Shown here one piece after another: positions 36,421 through 46,330 of a stretch of 64,000 nucleotides of DNA. This DNA comes from CBDCGS01 sp965216915. Lineage in GTDB: Bacteria > Pseudomonadota > Alphaproteobacteria > UBA828. The stretch is taken from assembly GCA_965216915.1 (NCBI GenBank), contig CBDCGS010000007.1, forward strand, positions 186,001 through 250,000. Reading direction: 5' to 3'. The position numbers and the translations under genes were made by a program. Positions within the stretch are counted from its first letter, which is position 1; each line of letters starts with the position of its first letter. The notes under the pieces are model-generated. The model was not told where the DNA came from, did not search any database, and saw only the letters and a program-made list of their open reading frames with translations.

Positions 36421-37462
36421 AGCCCGTCTGCCGCACCGTCTGCCGGCCGCGGCGCCTGAGATAGCCTTTCAGCTTGTTGAGGGCGCGGGCGGGTGCGGTG
36501 GCGATATCCAGGGTCGCGAGCGCGAACGCATGGCGGTCCGCATCGAACCCTTCCTTGAAGCGCGTGAGGCCGGGACGGTTCGGCGTGCTGACGCCGAGGT
36601 TAAGGCTGCGATAGCCCGCGGTGCGCAGGTCGTTGATGATGACGTCCATCAAGAAGTGCGATGCGCCGAGCTTCATGCCCTCGGGCGTACTTCCGCCGGT
36701 GTCGTAGAACGCATGGTCGCCAATGCGAATCACGAGCTTTGACGAAACCACGGTGCTGGCAACCGCCGCCTGATAGAGCCGCGCGTTTCCGTACGTGGTC
36801 AGATAGTGGCGCGTCTGTGGATGGTCCGCGAGGTGGTTCACGGTCTCGCCACGGGCGCGCCGGCGGTCGCCCGACAGAGCGCCGAGCGTCACATGCGTGT
36901 CAATGGCGACATCGAGCGGTTGCTCGACGAGCGTCACGTCGTTTTTCGCAGCTTTCTTGATGTTGCGGATATGGTTCTTGCTATAGCGAAGATCTTTGCG
37001 GAGATCGATCACATAGGCCTCGGCGCCGTCGCGATAGGTCTCGTGGTCGAACGGCGGCAACGCGGCACCGGGTCCGATCGATTCGAGAAAAAGCGTCGAT
37101 GCTCCCTGCGTTGCCGCGAAGGCGTGCAGGGCGGGCCATAGATCCGGGTCGTCTCCCGGTGGTCCCTCGAAAGTGACCGCGAGCCTGCCCCCGATGCGCC
37201 CGCCCGTCTTGATGGCATAGGCGGTGAGCGTCCCACCCTCGCGGCGGGGGTAGGACAGCGTCCATGCGGTGTGCCGCTTGGCGATCTCTTTGTATTGCGT
37301 GATGGAGAGAAAGAGAGCCGGGATCGGCGCGTCGTCGGCTGCGCCCGATGAACGCGCGAATGTCAGGGGCGTGGCGACAAGATTTGAAAGGGCTTCGTTC
37401 GAACGATGGCTCATCTGTGACTCATGCGCGGCGCGAGGTCGGTCGCGCAACTCGGGCGACAC
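36419..37462 (-). CDS. GNAT-like acyltransferase (FemAB-related fold)
   Basis: A 347-residue protein I cannot name closely. The middle and C-terminal part (DLRYSKNHIRNIKKAAKN, then SKLVIRIGDHAFYDTGGSTP and GYRSLNLGVSTPNRPGLTRFKEGFDA) matches the pattern of the GNAT-like/FemAB acetyltransferase_6 family, which transfers acyl or aminoacyl groups, often in polysaccharide or cell-envelope pathways. Start may be 37462 or the inner ATG at 37414 (MSHRSNEAL). Its stop lies in the third 61-bp repeat. It is divergent from an acyl-CoA dehydrogenase. Confidence 0.65.
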   Translation of the reverse strand: MSPELRDRPRAAHESQMSHRSNEALSNLVATPLTFARSSGAADDAPIPALFLSITQYKEIAKRHTAWTLSYPRREGGTLTAYAIKTGGRIGGRLAVTFEGPPGDDPDLWPALHAFAATQGASTLFLESIGPGAALPPFDHETYRDGAEAYVIDLRKDLRYSKNHIRNIKKAAKNDVTLVEQPLDVAIDTHVTLGALSGDRRRARGETVNHLADHPQTRHYLTTYGNARLYQAAVASTVVSSKLVIRIGDHAFYDTGGSTPEGMKLGASHFLMDVIINDLRTAGYRSLNLGVSTPNRPGLTRFKEGFDADRHAFALATLDIATAPARALNKLKGYLRRRGRQTVRQTG

Positions 37463-37594
37463 TCACCCCGAGTATAGTCGAGAGGTTACCAGGGAATTAC
37501 CGCGTGCCTGCGGCCGTCCGTCATGGACCTCGCCGGGGCCGCACGCTACGATCGGCGAACGACACATGAGCGCCTGGATTCACGCCGAAAGCCG

Positions 37595-38827
37595 ATGATT
37601 CCGCCACTCCAACCTCATGAGGAGGCGACGCGCCTCGAGGCGCGCCGCCTCGCCCGCCGCGTGCTCGCACCCAAAGCAGGCGGCTGGGAAGAGCGCGCCG
37701 AGTTTCCACGCGAAGTGTTCCGAGATCTATGCCAGCTCGGCCTCGGCGCGATGACGCTCCCGCGCGAAAACGGCGGCGCGTCGCTGAGCCATGTTGGCGC
37801 CGTCGCCGCGTTCGAGGAGCTCGCCTATGGTGATCTCTCGACCGCCTTTGCGCTGCTCTGTCAAAACAGCTGTGTCCGCACCCTCTCGGATCATGGCACC
37901 AGCGATCAGCGGAACCGCTGGCTCTATCGTCTGGCGTCCGGCGGTGGCGTCGGCGCCTATGTGATCACCGAGCCCGACGCGGGATCGGACGTCGCCGCGA
38001 TGCGTGCCAGCGGGACCAAGGCCGTGGGCGGGTGGAAGCTCGAGGGCGAGAAATGGCTGCTCTCGAACGCGCCGGTTGCCGATGTCTTCATCGTATCGGT
38101 CAAGACCGACGGGGATGCAGGCGCGAAAGGGATATCGTCGTTCCTGTTGGCGCGCGACACGGGCGGCCTCGACATCGGTGCGCGGGAGCGCACCGTCGGT
38201 GCGCGCGCGTTGCCCGTTGGCTCAATCCGGATGCGCGGCTGCGTCGTGCCGGAGAATGCCCTCCTGGGCGAGGCGAACGACGGCTTCAAGATCGCGCTCG
38301 ACGCAGTGAACTTCGCGCGGGTCGCGTGGGGCGGGCTTGCCACCGGTCTTGCGCGGGCCGCGCTCGATCAAGCGATCGCCTACGTTGGAGAGCGCCGGCA
38401 ATTCGACCGCGCGATCGGAAGCTTCCAGGCGATCCAGTTTCAACTCGCCGATCTCGCGACCGAGATCGAGAAGGTGCGGCTCTTGGCCTACCGCGCGGCC
38501 GCCCTGATGGACGCGGGTGACCGGTACATCGAAGCGGCCGCCATGGCCAAGAGGGCGGCTGGCGACATGGCGGTGCGGGTGACCTCCGAGGCGTTGGAGC
38601 TTCTCGGCGGGCGCGGCTATTTGGCACCCAACCCGCTCGAGCGCTTTGCCCGTCAAGCGCGGATCGCACAGCTCGCCGACGGCACAACCAACGTGCAGCG
38701 GCTCGTGATCGGCCGCCGGCTCCTTGCCGATGGCCATTGCGCGCTTCCGCCGGTTCCGGTGGACCGGGACCGTCCCACCTCCGAGCCGCCCGACCTCGTG
38801 GCCCACACCGTTGATCGAAGCGCCTGA
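37595..38827 (+). CDS. Acyl-CoA dehydrogenase
   Basis: A 410-residue flavoenzyme that forms an alpha-beta double bond in acyl-CoA esters. The ATG at 37595 gives MIPPLQPHEEATRLEARRLA; an earlier in-frame start at 37523 would add an untypical tail. Seen: YVITEPDAGSDVAAMRASG (FAD-contact motif 1), GYLAPNPLERFARQARI and the C-terminal DGTTNVQRLVIGRRL. The last ~35 residues are a proline-rich extension beyond the usual end. It stands alone as a monocistronic gene. Confidence 0.9.
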   Translation: MIPPLQPHEEATRLEARRLARRVLAPKAGGWEERAEFPREVFRDLCQLGLGAMTLPRENGGASLSHVGAVAAFEELAYGDLSTAFALLCQNSCVRTLSDHGTSDQRNRWLYRLASGGGVGAYVITEPDAGSDVAAMRASGTKAVGGWKLEGEKWLLSNAPVADVFIVSVKTDGDAGAKGISSFLLARDTGGLDIGARERTVGARALPVGSIRMRGCVVPENALLGEANDGFKIALDAVNFARVAWGGLATGLARAALDQAIAYVGERRQFDRAIGSFQAIQFQLADLATEIEKVRLLAYRAAALMDAGDRYIEAAAMAKRAAGDMAVRVTSEALELLGGRGYLAPNPLERFARQARIAQLADGTTNVQRLVIGRRLLADGHCALPPVPVDRDRPTSEPPDLVAHTVDRSA

Positions 38828-38986
38828 TTTGCACTCCTCAAAGCGTCAGTCCGACCGGTGTCCAAGAGGGGCGTCGCGGACGGGGCGAGAATCGCGCCTG
38901 TTGATCCGAGCGCCAGTAATTCGCTAAGTGAAGGGATCGGCTGGGGCGGCATGAGAACCGCCTATCGGCAACGGGAGCGTTCGGCC

Positions 38987-39682
38987 ATGACTGAGACGAC
39001 TACTCCAGATCCGCGCGCGGCGGACGCGCTGGCGGCAACCGTCGCCCAGCATAAGGCGTGGCTGGACAGCGGCGGGAGCGCCGGTGCGCGCGCGGATTTC
39101 TCGGGCATGAACCTGGAGGGCGCGCGCTTCCCGAACACCGATCTCCGTCGTGCCGTCTTCAACCGCGCCAAACTCGAACGGGCCGATTTCGCCGGCGCGG
39201 ACCTCTCCGAGGCAGATTTCAGCGAGGCTGACCTCAAGCGCGCCGACCTCGCAGGCTCCACGCTGCGGAAGGCCATCTTCGATGGTGCAGACCTGTCTGA
39301 AGCGGCGCTCGGCGATGCGCGGCTCGAGGGCGCATCGCTCAAGGGAGCCGGATTGCGTCAGGCGTGGCTCGGCCGGGCTCATCTGGAGGGGGCCGTTCTT
39401 TCCGAGGCCGATCTCCATGGCGCGTGGGTCGGGCGCGCCAGCCTCGAGGGCGCGCGTTTGCACAACGCGATGCTCGCGGGCGCGGAATTTCCGGGTGCGA
39501 GCCTGCGGGACGCCGACCTCACGCAGGCCTATTTTGGCGGGGTCGCGCTCGCCGATGCGGATCTGTCCGGTGCGATCTTGGCCGGGGTGCGCAATCTCAC
39601 GCAGGCGCAGCTCGACGGCGCACGTGGAGACGCGAAAACCGTGCTTCCCAAGGGGCTGAGTATCTACAACAGCGCGGGATGA
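38987..39682 (+). CDS. Pentapeptide-repeat protein
   Basis: A 231-residue protein made of A(D/N)LxX-type pentapeptide repeats from about residue 36 to 205 (for example AGADLSEADFSEADLKRADL), predicted to form a right-handed four-sided beta helix. Start: ATG 38987 with an upstream GGGAG (38972-38976), giving MTETTTPDPRAADALAATVA; an earlier in-frame start is less likely. Some family members mimic DNA and protect gyrase (Qnr/MfpA), most have no known job. No quinolone-type context is seen. No signal peptide is visible. Confidence 0.85.
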   Translation: MTETTTPDPRAADALAATVAQHKAWLDSGGSAGARADFSGMNLEGARFPNTDLRRAVFNRAKLERADFAGADLSEADFSEADLKRADLAGSTLRKAIFDGADLSEAALGDARLEGASLKGAGLRQAWLGRAHLEGAVLSEADLHGAWVGRASLEGARLHNAMLAGAEFPGASLRDADLTQAYFGGVALADADLSGAILAGVRNLTQAQLDGARGDAKTVLPKGLSIYNSAG

Positions 39683-39863
39683 TCGCGCGGGCTATCCCCA
39701 TCGGCCGTTGATTTTCCGCTTCGCCCAGCCCAATATCCCGCCCCGGACCCCTAGGCGAAACCCGGTTATCAGGGCGCTCGCCTGCGATCAATGCGAAAAG
39801 CCAATGCCGTGCTTGTTTCGCCGCAGACACGGTTCGTGTGAGGGGCCTGTTGGGAGCTGGTGC

Positions 39864-39870
39864 GGGAGGA
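39864..39870 (+). promoter_or_regulatory. Shine-Dalgarno deciding the HyuA start (pair 2)
   Basis: GGGAGGA stands four bases before GTG 39875. This favours a start giving VTKLRVAVDIGGTFTD over the upstream in-frame GTG at 39860, which lacks such a site. Confidence 0.6.
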
Positions 39871-39874
39871 ATTC

Positions 39875-41917
39875 GTGACCAAACTGCGGGTAGCCGTCGA
39901 TATCGGCGGCACGTTTACCGACATTTGCATCCTCAACGAGGAAACCGGCGTCTTGCGGGTCGCGAAATCGGAATCGACTCCCGACGACCCGATGCGGGGC
40001 GCGATGAGCGGCCTCGCGGGCGCAGATGTTGACCTCCACGATGTGACGCTGTTCTCGCACGGCACCACGGTCGCGACCAACGCCCTGGTCACCCGCCGGC
40101 TGCCACCAACGGCAATGGTGTGCAGCAAAGGCTACCGTGACGTTATCGAGATCCGCCGCGCCAACAAGGAAGAGCTTTGGGACACGTACAAGGACGTGGC
40201 GCAGCCCTACATCCGTCGGCGCGACCGTCTCACGGTGACCGAACGCGTCGACCATAGCGGCAAGGTGATCACGCCGCTCGATGAGGGCGAGGCGCGCGAA
40301 GTGGCCCGCGTTCTCAAAAAGCGGGGGGTCCAGGCCGTCGCCATTTGCTTCATGAATTCCTTCATCAATCCGGCGCATGAGGCGCGCATGCGGGAGATCC
40401 TGGAGGAAGCGTTGCCCGGGGTCGAAGTGTCGACCTCGTCGCAAACCCTGCCCGAGATCTTCGAGCATGAGCGTTTTTCCACGACTGTGGTGAACGCGAC
40501 CTTGAGCCCGGTGGTCAGCAGCTACACCGCGCGCATGGAAAAGGCGCTGCAGGATGGCGGTTACAAGAACGATCTTTTGATGCTCCATTCGGGCGGCGGC
40601 GTCATGACGCCCGCGACGGCGAAGCATTTCGCGGGCCGCCTCGCGGGCTCCGGCATTGCGGCGGGCGCGATCGCGAGCCGCCACATCGCGATGCTCTGCG
40701 GCTTTGAAAACTCGATCGGGCTCGATATGGGCGGCACGAGCTGCGACGTGTCACTGGTCTTTGGCGGTGAATCGCGCGTGACCAAGGACTGGCACATCGA
40801 GTTCGGCTATCCGATTCGCTTCCCGAGCATCGAGGTGTTGACCATCGGCGCGGGCGGAGGCTCGCTCGCTTGGATCGACGATGCCGGCTCGCTCCACAAC
40901 GGCCCGCAATCCGCCGGCGCGGATCCCGGCCCGGCCTGCTATGGCCGTGGCAACAAGACGCCGACCAACACGGACGCCAATCTGGCACTCGGGCGCCTCG
41001 GCACGGAGCTCGCGGGCGGTCAAATCGTGCTCGATCGCGCGGCCGCGGAGGCGGCGATCAAGGCGGATGTCGCAGAGCCGCTCGGCATGTCGCCGACCGA
41101 CGCGGCCAAGGCGGTGATCAGCGTCGCCAATGCCAACATGGCGGACGCCGTGCGTCTCATCTCGATTAGCCGCGGCTACGACCCGCGCGATTTTGCGCTC
41201 GTCGCCTTTGGCGGCGCCGGGGCGCTCCATGGCGTCGCGCTGGCCAAGGAGCTGTCGATCCCGACGGTCATCGTGCCGCCCAATCCGGGCGTCACCTCGG
41301 CATTGGGGTGCCTCCTGGTCGACATGCGCCACGATCTTTCGCAAACCTATCTCGCCGCGGCCGAAGACGCCGACCCGGCGGACATCGAGGCCAAGTTCGC
41401 CGAGATGGAGGATGAAGCGCGCAGCCGCCTCGACAAGGAGGGTGTCGCGGCATCTGATATGGTGCTGCAGCGGACGATCGACATGATGTATCTCGGCCAG
41501 TGGCGCTCGCTGCAGGTGCCGGTGGCCGCGCCGTTCACGTCGGTGCCGGACGCGGTAGCCGCCTTCCACGCCGACCACGACCGCGAATATGCCTTCCGCC
41601 GTGACGACACGCCGGTCGAGCTGTTCCGTCTCAATCTCGCGGCAATCGGCGTTGTGCCAAAGGCCGAATTGATGAAACATAGCAAGAACGGCGTGGCCCT
41701 GGAGGCGCGTGGCGCGCGGCCGGTGGTCTTCGACGAAGTTGAGGGGGCGATTGAGACCCCGATATACTCCCATGAAGAGCTGCCGGCAGGCGCGACGATC
41801 GAGGGGCCTGCGGTGATCGAGCAGTTGGACTCGACAACCGTGGTTCCGCCCGGCATGCGCGCCGAAACAGATGATTGGCTGAACGTCCGAATTCACGTCG
41901 CGGAGGCGTCGACATGA
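39875..41917 (+). CDS. Hydantoinase A/oxoprolinase family protein, pair 2
   Basis: A 680-residue HyuA-type ATP-binding subunit. Seen: VDIGGTFTDI at residues 8-17, HGTTVATNALVTRRL, GLDMGGTSCDVS and SAGADPGPACYGRGN. Together with the HyuB gene overlapping by ATGA it makes an ATP-dependent hydantoinase-, oxoprolinase- or carboxylase-type enzyme. It is preceded by a 192-bp gap after the pentapeptide gene, in which I see no further feature, so the pair probably has its own promoter. Substrate unknown. Confidence 0.92.
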   Translation: MTKLRVAVDIGGTFTDICILNEETGVLRVAKSESTPDDPMRGAMSGLAGADVDLHDVTLFSHGTTVATNALVTRRLPPTAMVCSKGYRDVIEIRRANKEELWDTYKDVAQPYIRRRDRLTVTERVDHSGKVITPLDEGEAREVARVLKKRGVQAVAICFMNSFINPAHEARMREILEEALPGVEVSTSSQTLPEIFEHERFSTTVVNATLSPVVSSYTARMEKALQDGGYKNDLLMLHSGGGVMTPATAKHFAGRLAGSGIAAGAIASRHIAMLCGFENSIGLDMGGTSCDVSLVFGGESRVTKDWHIEFGYPIRFPSIEVLTIGAGGGSLAWIDDAGSLHNGPQSAGADPGPACYGRGNKTPTNTDANLALGRLGTELAGGQIVLDRAAAEAAIKADVAEPLGMSPTDAAKAVISVANANMADAVRLISISRGYDPRDFALVAFGGAGALHGVALAKELSIPTVIVPPNPGVTSALGCLLVDMRHDLSQTYLAAAEDADPADIEAKFAEMEDEARSRLDKEGVAASDMVLQRTIDMMYLGQWRSLQVPVAAPFTSVPDAVAAFHADHDREYAFRRDDTPVELFRLNLAAIGVVPKAELMKHSKNGVALEARGARPVVFDEVEGAIETPIYSHEELPAGATIEGPAVIEQLDSTTVVPPGMRAETDDWLNVRIHVAEAST

Positions 41918-43911
41918 GCGACCAGCGTCCAGGCTTTACCCTCGACCCCGTCACGTTCGAGGTACTGAAAAACTCGTTCATCACCACCGTCGACCAGATG
42001 GCCGAGCAGGTGCTTCGGACCTGTTATTCCTTCGTCATCTACAACCGCGATTTTTCTTCGGCGCTGAACGACGCTAACGGCGATTCCATCGCGCAGGGCA
42101 ATCAGGACATCGCCGTCCACGTCGGCACCCTGCATTACACGTGCAAGGCGGTGATCGAGAAATTCAAGGACAGGATGCGGCCCGGCGACGTCTACATGAT
42201 CAACGATCCCTATGCCGGGGGCACCCACTTCAACGACGTGCGCATTATTCGGCCGGTGTTCGTCGGTGACGAGATCATCGCGTTCGCGCAATCCAACGGG
42301 CATTGGTCTGATGTCGGCGGTAGCACACCGGGCTCGTTCGACGTGCTCGCCAAGGAGATGTTCCGCGAGGGGATTCGCATCACGCCGGTGCGCCTCTACG
42401 ACGAAGGCAAGTTTCGCGACGACTTGGCGGATATGATCGCCGCCAACACCCGCGACCCGGCGTCGATCATCGGCGACATGGGCGCGCAGGCCGAGGCGAC
42501 CCGCGTCGCCGAGCGCGAGATCCTGCGGCTGGTGGACAAGTACGGCAAGGACACCGTGGTCACCGGCACGCGCGAGGTGCAGGATTATGTCGAGCAGGCG
42601 ACGCGCCAGCGCATTCGCGAGCTGCCCGACGGCACGTGGGAGAACGAGGACTTCATCGACCGCGATCCCGCACGTGGCGAGGGCATGATCCCGATCAAGG
42701 TCAAGCTCACGATCTCGGGCGACGAGGTGACCTACGATTTCACGGGCAGCCACCCGACAATCAGCACACTCTACAACTCGGCGTTTGGCGGCACCTTCTC
42801 CGCCGTCGTCGCCGGCATGAAGACCTATTTCCCCGACCTGCCGCTCAACTCCGGCTTCTACCGGCCGATCAAGGTCGTCGCGCCGCCGGACTCGGTGGTC
42901 GATGCCCGTTGGCCGGTCGCCGTGACCGGGTTCCTGATGCCGTTCGAGAAGATCATGAACTCGATCTACGAGATCTGGTCCGACATCATGCCGGAGCGCG
43001 CAATCGCGTGCGCCTTCAACCTCGAATACCTGCTGACCGGCGGGCGCGACCTGCGCACCGAGGACAAGAACATCTTCATGTTCTACGACTGGCTGCCGGG
43101 CGGCTGGGGCGGACGCAACGGCAAGGATGGCTGCAATGTGACGACGGCCTGCTTCGGCACCGGCCTGATGACACAGCCGGTCGAGGGGCAGGAGCGGCTT
43201 TGTCCGATCGTCGCAAACGAATATCAGGTGCTCACCGATTCACCCGGCCCCGGCAAGTGGCGGGGCGGCGCCGGCGTGGTCAAGACGAGCACGCTGCGCG
43301 AGGCCGAGAGCACCGTCATCTCCTACATCTGCGATCGCGAGCGCGCGGTGGTGTGGGGCATCAAGGGCGGCCTGCCCTCGATGCCGCACGGCCTCTGGAT
43401 CGAGCGAAAGGAGACGGGTGAGCGTGAATGGCTTGGCTCGATCTTCTCCGATGTTCCGATTAATTCAGGCGACATCTTCAGTCGTCCAACGGCTGGCGGC
43501 GGTGGCCTCGGCGACCCGCTCGAGCGTGATCCCGCCGAGGTCGTGCGCGATGTCGAGGACGACTACGTCTCCATCGAGCGCGCCCGCAAGGACTATGGTG
43601 TGGTGCTCAAGGTGATCGACATCGACCTGGCCGAATACGAGGTCGACGAGACCGCGACCCGGGCCGAGCGTGCCGCGATCGCGAAGGCGCGCCGGGGCTG
43701 GTTGGAGGAGGACCCGGAATCGGTGGCGGAACGCTACCGGGCCGGAGAGCTCGACGAGATGGACATGGTGCGCCGCTACGGCGTGATCGTGGACTGGGGC
43801 GACGGCACACTCCTGCCCAAGACGACAACCGAATTTCGGAAGATGATGCGCAAGCGCTCGGCGGCCTATTGGAACGACGATATCGCGCGCGTCGGTCAGG
43901 CTGCCGAATAG
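41914..43911 (+). CDS. Hydantoinase B/oxoprolinase family protein, pair 2
   Basis: A 665-residue HyuB subunit, longer than the pair 1 and pair 3 partners by 70-110 residues at its C terminus. The ATG at 41914 (MSDQRPGFTLDPVTFEVLKN) overlaps the HyuA stop. Seen: NDPYAGGTHFNDVRIIRPVF and RPTAGGGGLGDPLERDP, followed by a long charged tail to the end (RRGWLEEDPESVAERYR and beyond). The extended tail recalls larger carboxylase-type family members, but no gamma-subunit gene is adjacent. Confidence 0.91.
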   Translation: MSDQRPGFTLDPVTFEVLKNSFITTVDQMAEQVLRTCYSFVIYNRDFSSALNDANGDSIAQGNQDIAVHVGTLHYTCKAVIEKFKDRMRPGDVYMINDPYAGGTHFNDVRIIRPVFVGDEIIAFAQSNGHWSDVGGSTPGSFDVLAKEMFREGIRITPVRLYDEGKFRDDLADMIAANTRDPASIIGDMGAQAEATRVAEREILRLVDKYGKDTVVTGTREVQDYVEQATRQRIRELPDGTWENEDFIDRDPARGEGMIPIKVKLTISGDEVTYDFTGSHPTISTLYNSAFGGTFSAVVAGMKTYFPDLPLNSGFYRPIKVVAPPDSVVDARWPVAVTGFLMPFEKIMNSIYEIWSDIMPERAIACAFNLEYLLTGGRDLRTEDKNIFMFYDWLPGGWGGRNGKDGCNVTTACFGTGLMTQPVEGQERLCPIVANEYQVLTDSPGPGKWRGGAGVVKTSTLREAESTVISYICDRERAVVWGIKGGLPSMPHGLWIERKETGEREWLGSIFSDVPINSGDIFSRPTAGGGGLGDPLERDPAEVVRDVEDDYVSIERARKDYGVVLKVIDIDLAEYEVDETATRAERAAIAKARRGWLEEDPESVAERYRAGELDEMDMVRRYGVIVDWGDGTLLPKTTTEFRKMMRKRSAAYWNDDIARVGQAAE

Positions 43912-44048
43912 CCGTTTGTTGCGTTCGCGTTAACTATGCCGGGCCACGGACACGACAATAGGTCCGCACAAACCTGCCGTTTGGTAACAGTCGGCAAAGC
44001 ATCCTGACCCTATGATCCCGGCTTCCTCGTCCACCAGGAATCCGGGCC

Positions 44049-45116
44049 ATGTGGCACGCGCACGACCAATCTCAGGCACGCCAGTTCGCAACTGCGGCGC
44101 TGGACAAGATGTTCGAGTTCGGCGCAATTCCAAATCCGTCGAATTTCACGGTTTTCTACGCATACGAAGCCCATGATCGCCCGGATTTGGACAAGTCGAT
44201 CGAGGAATTGATCGCTCAGGGTGAGGGAAACAACGAAAAATACCTCCAGAAGTTGTATCACGACTTTTTCGTTGCTGAAGACACCACTGCTGATGTGCAG
44301 CAAACCAGCGAGCGCATTCAGAGCGCCGTCGGTCGGGTCATGGAGCATTTCCGCGATGCGCAGTCCGACGCATCGCGTTTCGGCCAGGCAATGGAGGGCA
44401 TATCGGAGGTGCTTGCGGGTGAGCCGAGCGCGGCCGACATCGAGACCCTCGTGCACTCGATCGTCAGGGAAACGAGCCGCATGGCCGGGCGCAGTGGTGC
44501 GCTCGAACGGGAGATTGCCGAGTCGTCGCAAGAGATCGAGGCGTTGCGCGATCATCTCGCGGAGGTTCAGAAAGAGGCGCTAACCGACCAGCTGACCGGG
44601 ATCGCCAACCGGAAATGCTTCGACGCGCGTCTGCAGGCCGCCGCTGAGGAAGCCGATGAAGACGATAGTCCCCTCTGCCTCTTGCTCACAGACATCGACC
44701 ACTTCAAGAAATTCAACGACACGCACGGCCACCAAGTGGGGGACAAAGTCCTGCGCACGGTCGGGCGGTCGCTCAGGGCGCACCTCAAGGGCCGGGACAC
44801 GCCCGCCCGCTACGGCGGCGAGGAGTTCGGCGTCATCCTCCCGGAAACCAATCTTGCCAACGCCGTCACGGTCGCGGAGCAGATCCGCGGCGCCTTGGCC
44901 AAATGCAAGCTGACCGACCGAAAGACCGGCAACGACTACGGCAATGTCACGCTGTCGATCGGCGTGAGCCAATATCGGCCCGGCGAAGAGCTGACCGAGC
45001 TGATCGAGCGCGCCGACCAGGCGCTCTATCGAGCGAAGGGCAACGGCCGAAATCGTGTCGAGGTCGAGGAGGAGGAAGAGCCCGAGAGCGGCGGCAATAT
45101 GGCCGCGGAGGGTTAG
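44049..45116 (+). CDS. Diguanylate cyclase (GGDEF domain)
   Basis: A 355-residue enzyme making cyclic di-GMP from two GTP. The catalytic GGEEF is at residues 256-260 (RYGGEEFGVILPE). The product-inhibition RxxD position five residues upstream reads K247-G-R-D250, so the I-site arginine is replaced by lysine and feedback may be weakened. The N-terminal ~170 residues have no recognised sensor domain, are charged and helical, and lack membrane segments, so it should be soluble. A Glu-rich tail (VEVEEEEEPE) ends the protein. It stands alone, convergent with the DsbA/HCCA-type gene. Confidence 0.93.
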   Translation: MWHAHDQSQARQFATAALDKMFEFGAIPNPSNFTVFYAYEAHDRPDLDKSIEELIAQGEGNNEKYLQKLYHDFFVAEDTTADVQQTSERIQSAVGRVMEHFRDAQSDASRFGQAMEGISEVLAGEPSAADIETLVHSIVRETSRMAGRSGALEREIAESSQEIEALRDHLAEVQKEALTDQLTGIANRKCFDARLQAAAEEADEDDSPLCLLLTDIDHFKKFNDTHGHQVGDKVLRTVGRSLRAHLKGRDTPARYGGEEFGVILPETNLANAVTVAEQIRGALAKCKLTDRKTGNDYGNVTLSIGVSQYRPGEELTELIERADQALYRAKGNGRNRVEVEEEEEPESGGNMAAEG

Positions 45117-45135
45117 CGCGCGCCGTTCCTATCGA

Positions 45136-45762
45136 CTATCGCGGGGGCCAGGTACCGCGATAGGGCTTCCTCAGCGCGCGTGCGACCATGTCGAGGCGGT
45201 CTTGTCCATAGAACATGTCGCCATCGACGAAATAGGTGGGTGAGCCGAACACGGAACGCCGAATCGCCTCTTCGGTGTTGGCCTCGTAAAGCGCGCGACA
45301 ACGCGCCGAGTCTGCGGACTCGATCAAGGGCGCTGCGTCGACTCCGACGCCCTCAGCGAGGCGGCTCAGCGTCTCAGTGTCCGTGAGGTCGGCATCGTCG
45401 CGCCAGTGGCTTTCCAGCATCGCATGGGCCAATCGGTCGACATTGAGATCGCACGAGATACCGGCGATCAGCATGCAATTGGGCAAGGTCATGTCCTTGC
45501 GGTGATGGGTCGGCAGCTCGCCAACAACGGGCGCGTTGCGCTCCTCCGACCAGCGCTCGAGTTCGCGCCCGAAATAGTAGGCGAGGTGATGCGCGGGCCT
45601 CTCCCCGAACGGCATCGACCCGACGCCCAGCAAGGCGCGGTTCAAATCATAGGGCTTGTGCTGAATCGTGCGCCCGGCCTCGGCGGCGATCTCCATGAGC
45701 TTTCGCGAGCCGAAATAGGCGAACAGCGAGTGTGCGGAATAGAAATATTCGATCACGGGCAT
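45136..45762 (-). CDS. DsbA-family 2-hydroxychromene-2-carboxylate isomerase-like protein
   Basis: A 208-residue thioredoxin-fold protein with an inserted helical domain, like HCCA isomerase and kappa-class glutathione transferases. The N-terminal EYFYSAHSLFAYFGSRKLM replaces the CxxC of DsbA with a serine-containing site, as in the isomerases. The C-terminal FGSPTYFVDGDMFYGQDRLDM is the family cis-proline and dimer region. HCCA isomerase acts in naphthalene breakdown; here the substrate is unknown. A 44-bp gap separates it from the AhpD-like gene on the same strand. Confidence 0.85.
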   Translation of the reverse strand: MPVIEYFYSAHSLFAYFGSRKLMEIAAEAGRTIQHKPYDLNRALLGVGSMPFGERPAHHLAYYFGRELERWSEERNAPVVGELPTHHRKDMTLPNCMLIAGISCDLNVDRLAHAMLESHWRDDADLTDTETLSRLAEGVGVDAAPLIESADSARCRALYEANTEEAIRRSVFGSPTYFVDGDMFYGQDRLDMVARALRKPYRGTWPPR

Positions 45763-45806
45763 AGCTCTTCACTCCGGGCGCCGGCTCATGACCTAGCCCG
45801 TCTCGA

Positions 45807-46232
45807 TCATGGTGCCGGTACCGTGGTCGGTGCCGGCAGGGCAAGAAACGCGTCATCTACTTCGACGTCGTAGCCGTTGGCGAGCTTGTTGGTTTCGTTC
45901 GCCATCCCCACCACGGCCATGAGCTCCGCCTGCATCGCGTCGGTCATGCCGGCGCGGCGGGCGCCCGCTGTGTGCGAGCGGATGCAATAGCGGCAGCCAT
46001 TGGTCGCGCTCACCGCGACGTAGATCATCTCCTTCGTGAGCGGATCGAGCGCGCCCGGCGCCATGATCTCCTTGATGCTTTCCCAGGTGCGCCGCAACGT
46101 CGGCGGGTCGTTGGCAAGCACCTTCCAGAAATTGTTGATCCAGTCCACGCCGCGCGTCGTCATGATGTCGTCATACACCGCGCGGACCTCTGGCGGGGCG
46201 TCGTCATAGTCGATCAGGGGCACGGTCGCCAT
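45807..46232 (-). CDS. Carboxymuconolactone decarboxylase/AhpD-like protein
   Basis: A 141-residue all-helical CMD-family protein. The peroxidatic-type motif NGCRYCIRSH gives Cys80, Cys83 and His87, as in AhpD-like alkylhydroperoxidases, so a redox role is more likely than lactone decarboxylation. Its pairing with a DsbA-fold gene suggests thiol chemistry. Start: ATG 46232 (MATVPLIDYDDAPPEVRAVY). Divergent from the ArsC-like gene. Confidence 0.87.
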   Translation of the reverse strand: MATVPLIDYDDAPPEVRAVYDDIMTTRGVDWINNFWKVLANDPPTLRRTWESIKEIMAPGALDPLTKEMIYVAVSATNGCRYCIRSHTAGARRAGMTDAMQAELMAVVGMANETNKLANGYDVEVDDAFLALPAPTTVPAP

Positions 46233-46330
46233 GGCATTTTCCTTCTCACGTGATCGCGGCCTTTCACGGAGTATTGCGGCTCGTCCGCCCGCCTGCTAGC
46301 TGTTCGTCCGTGACACGATCGGAAGGGTGA

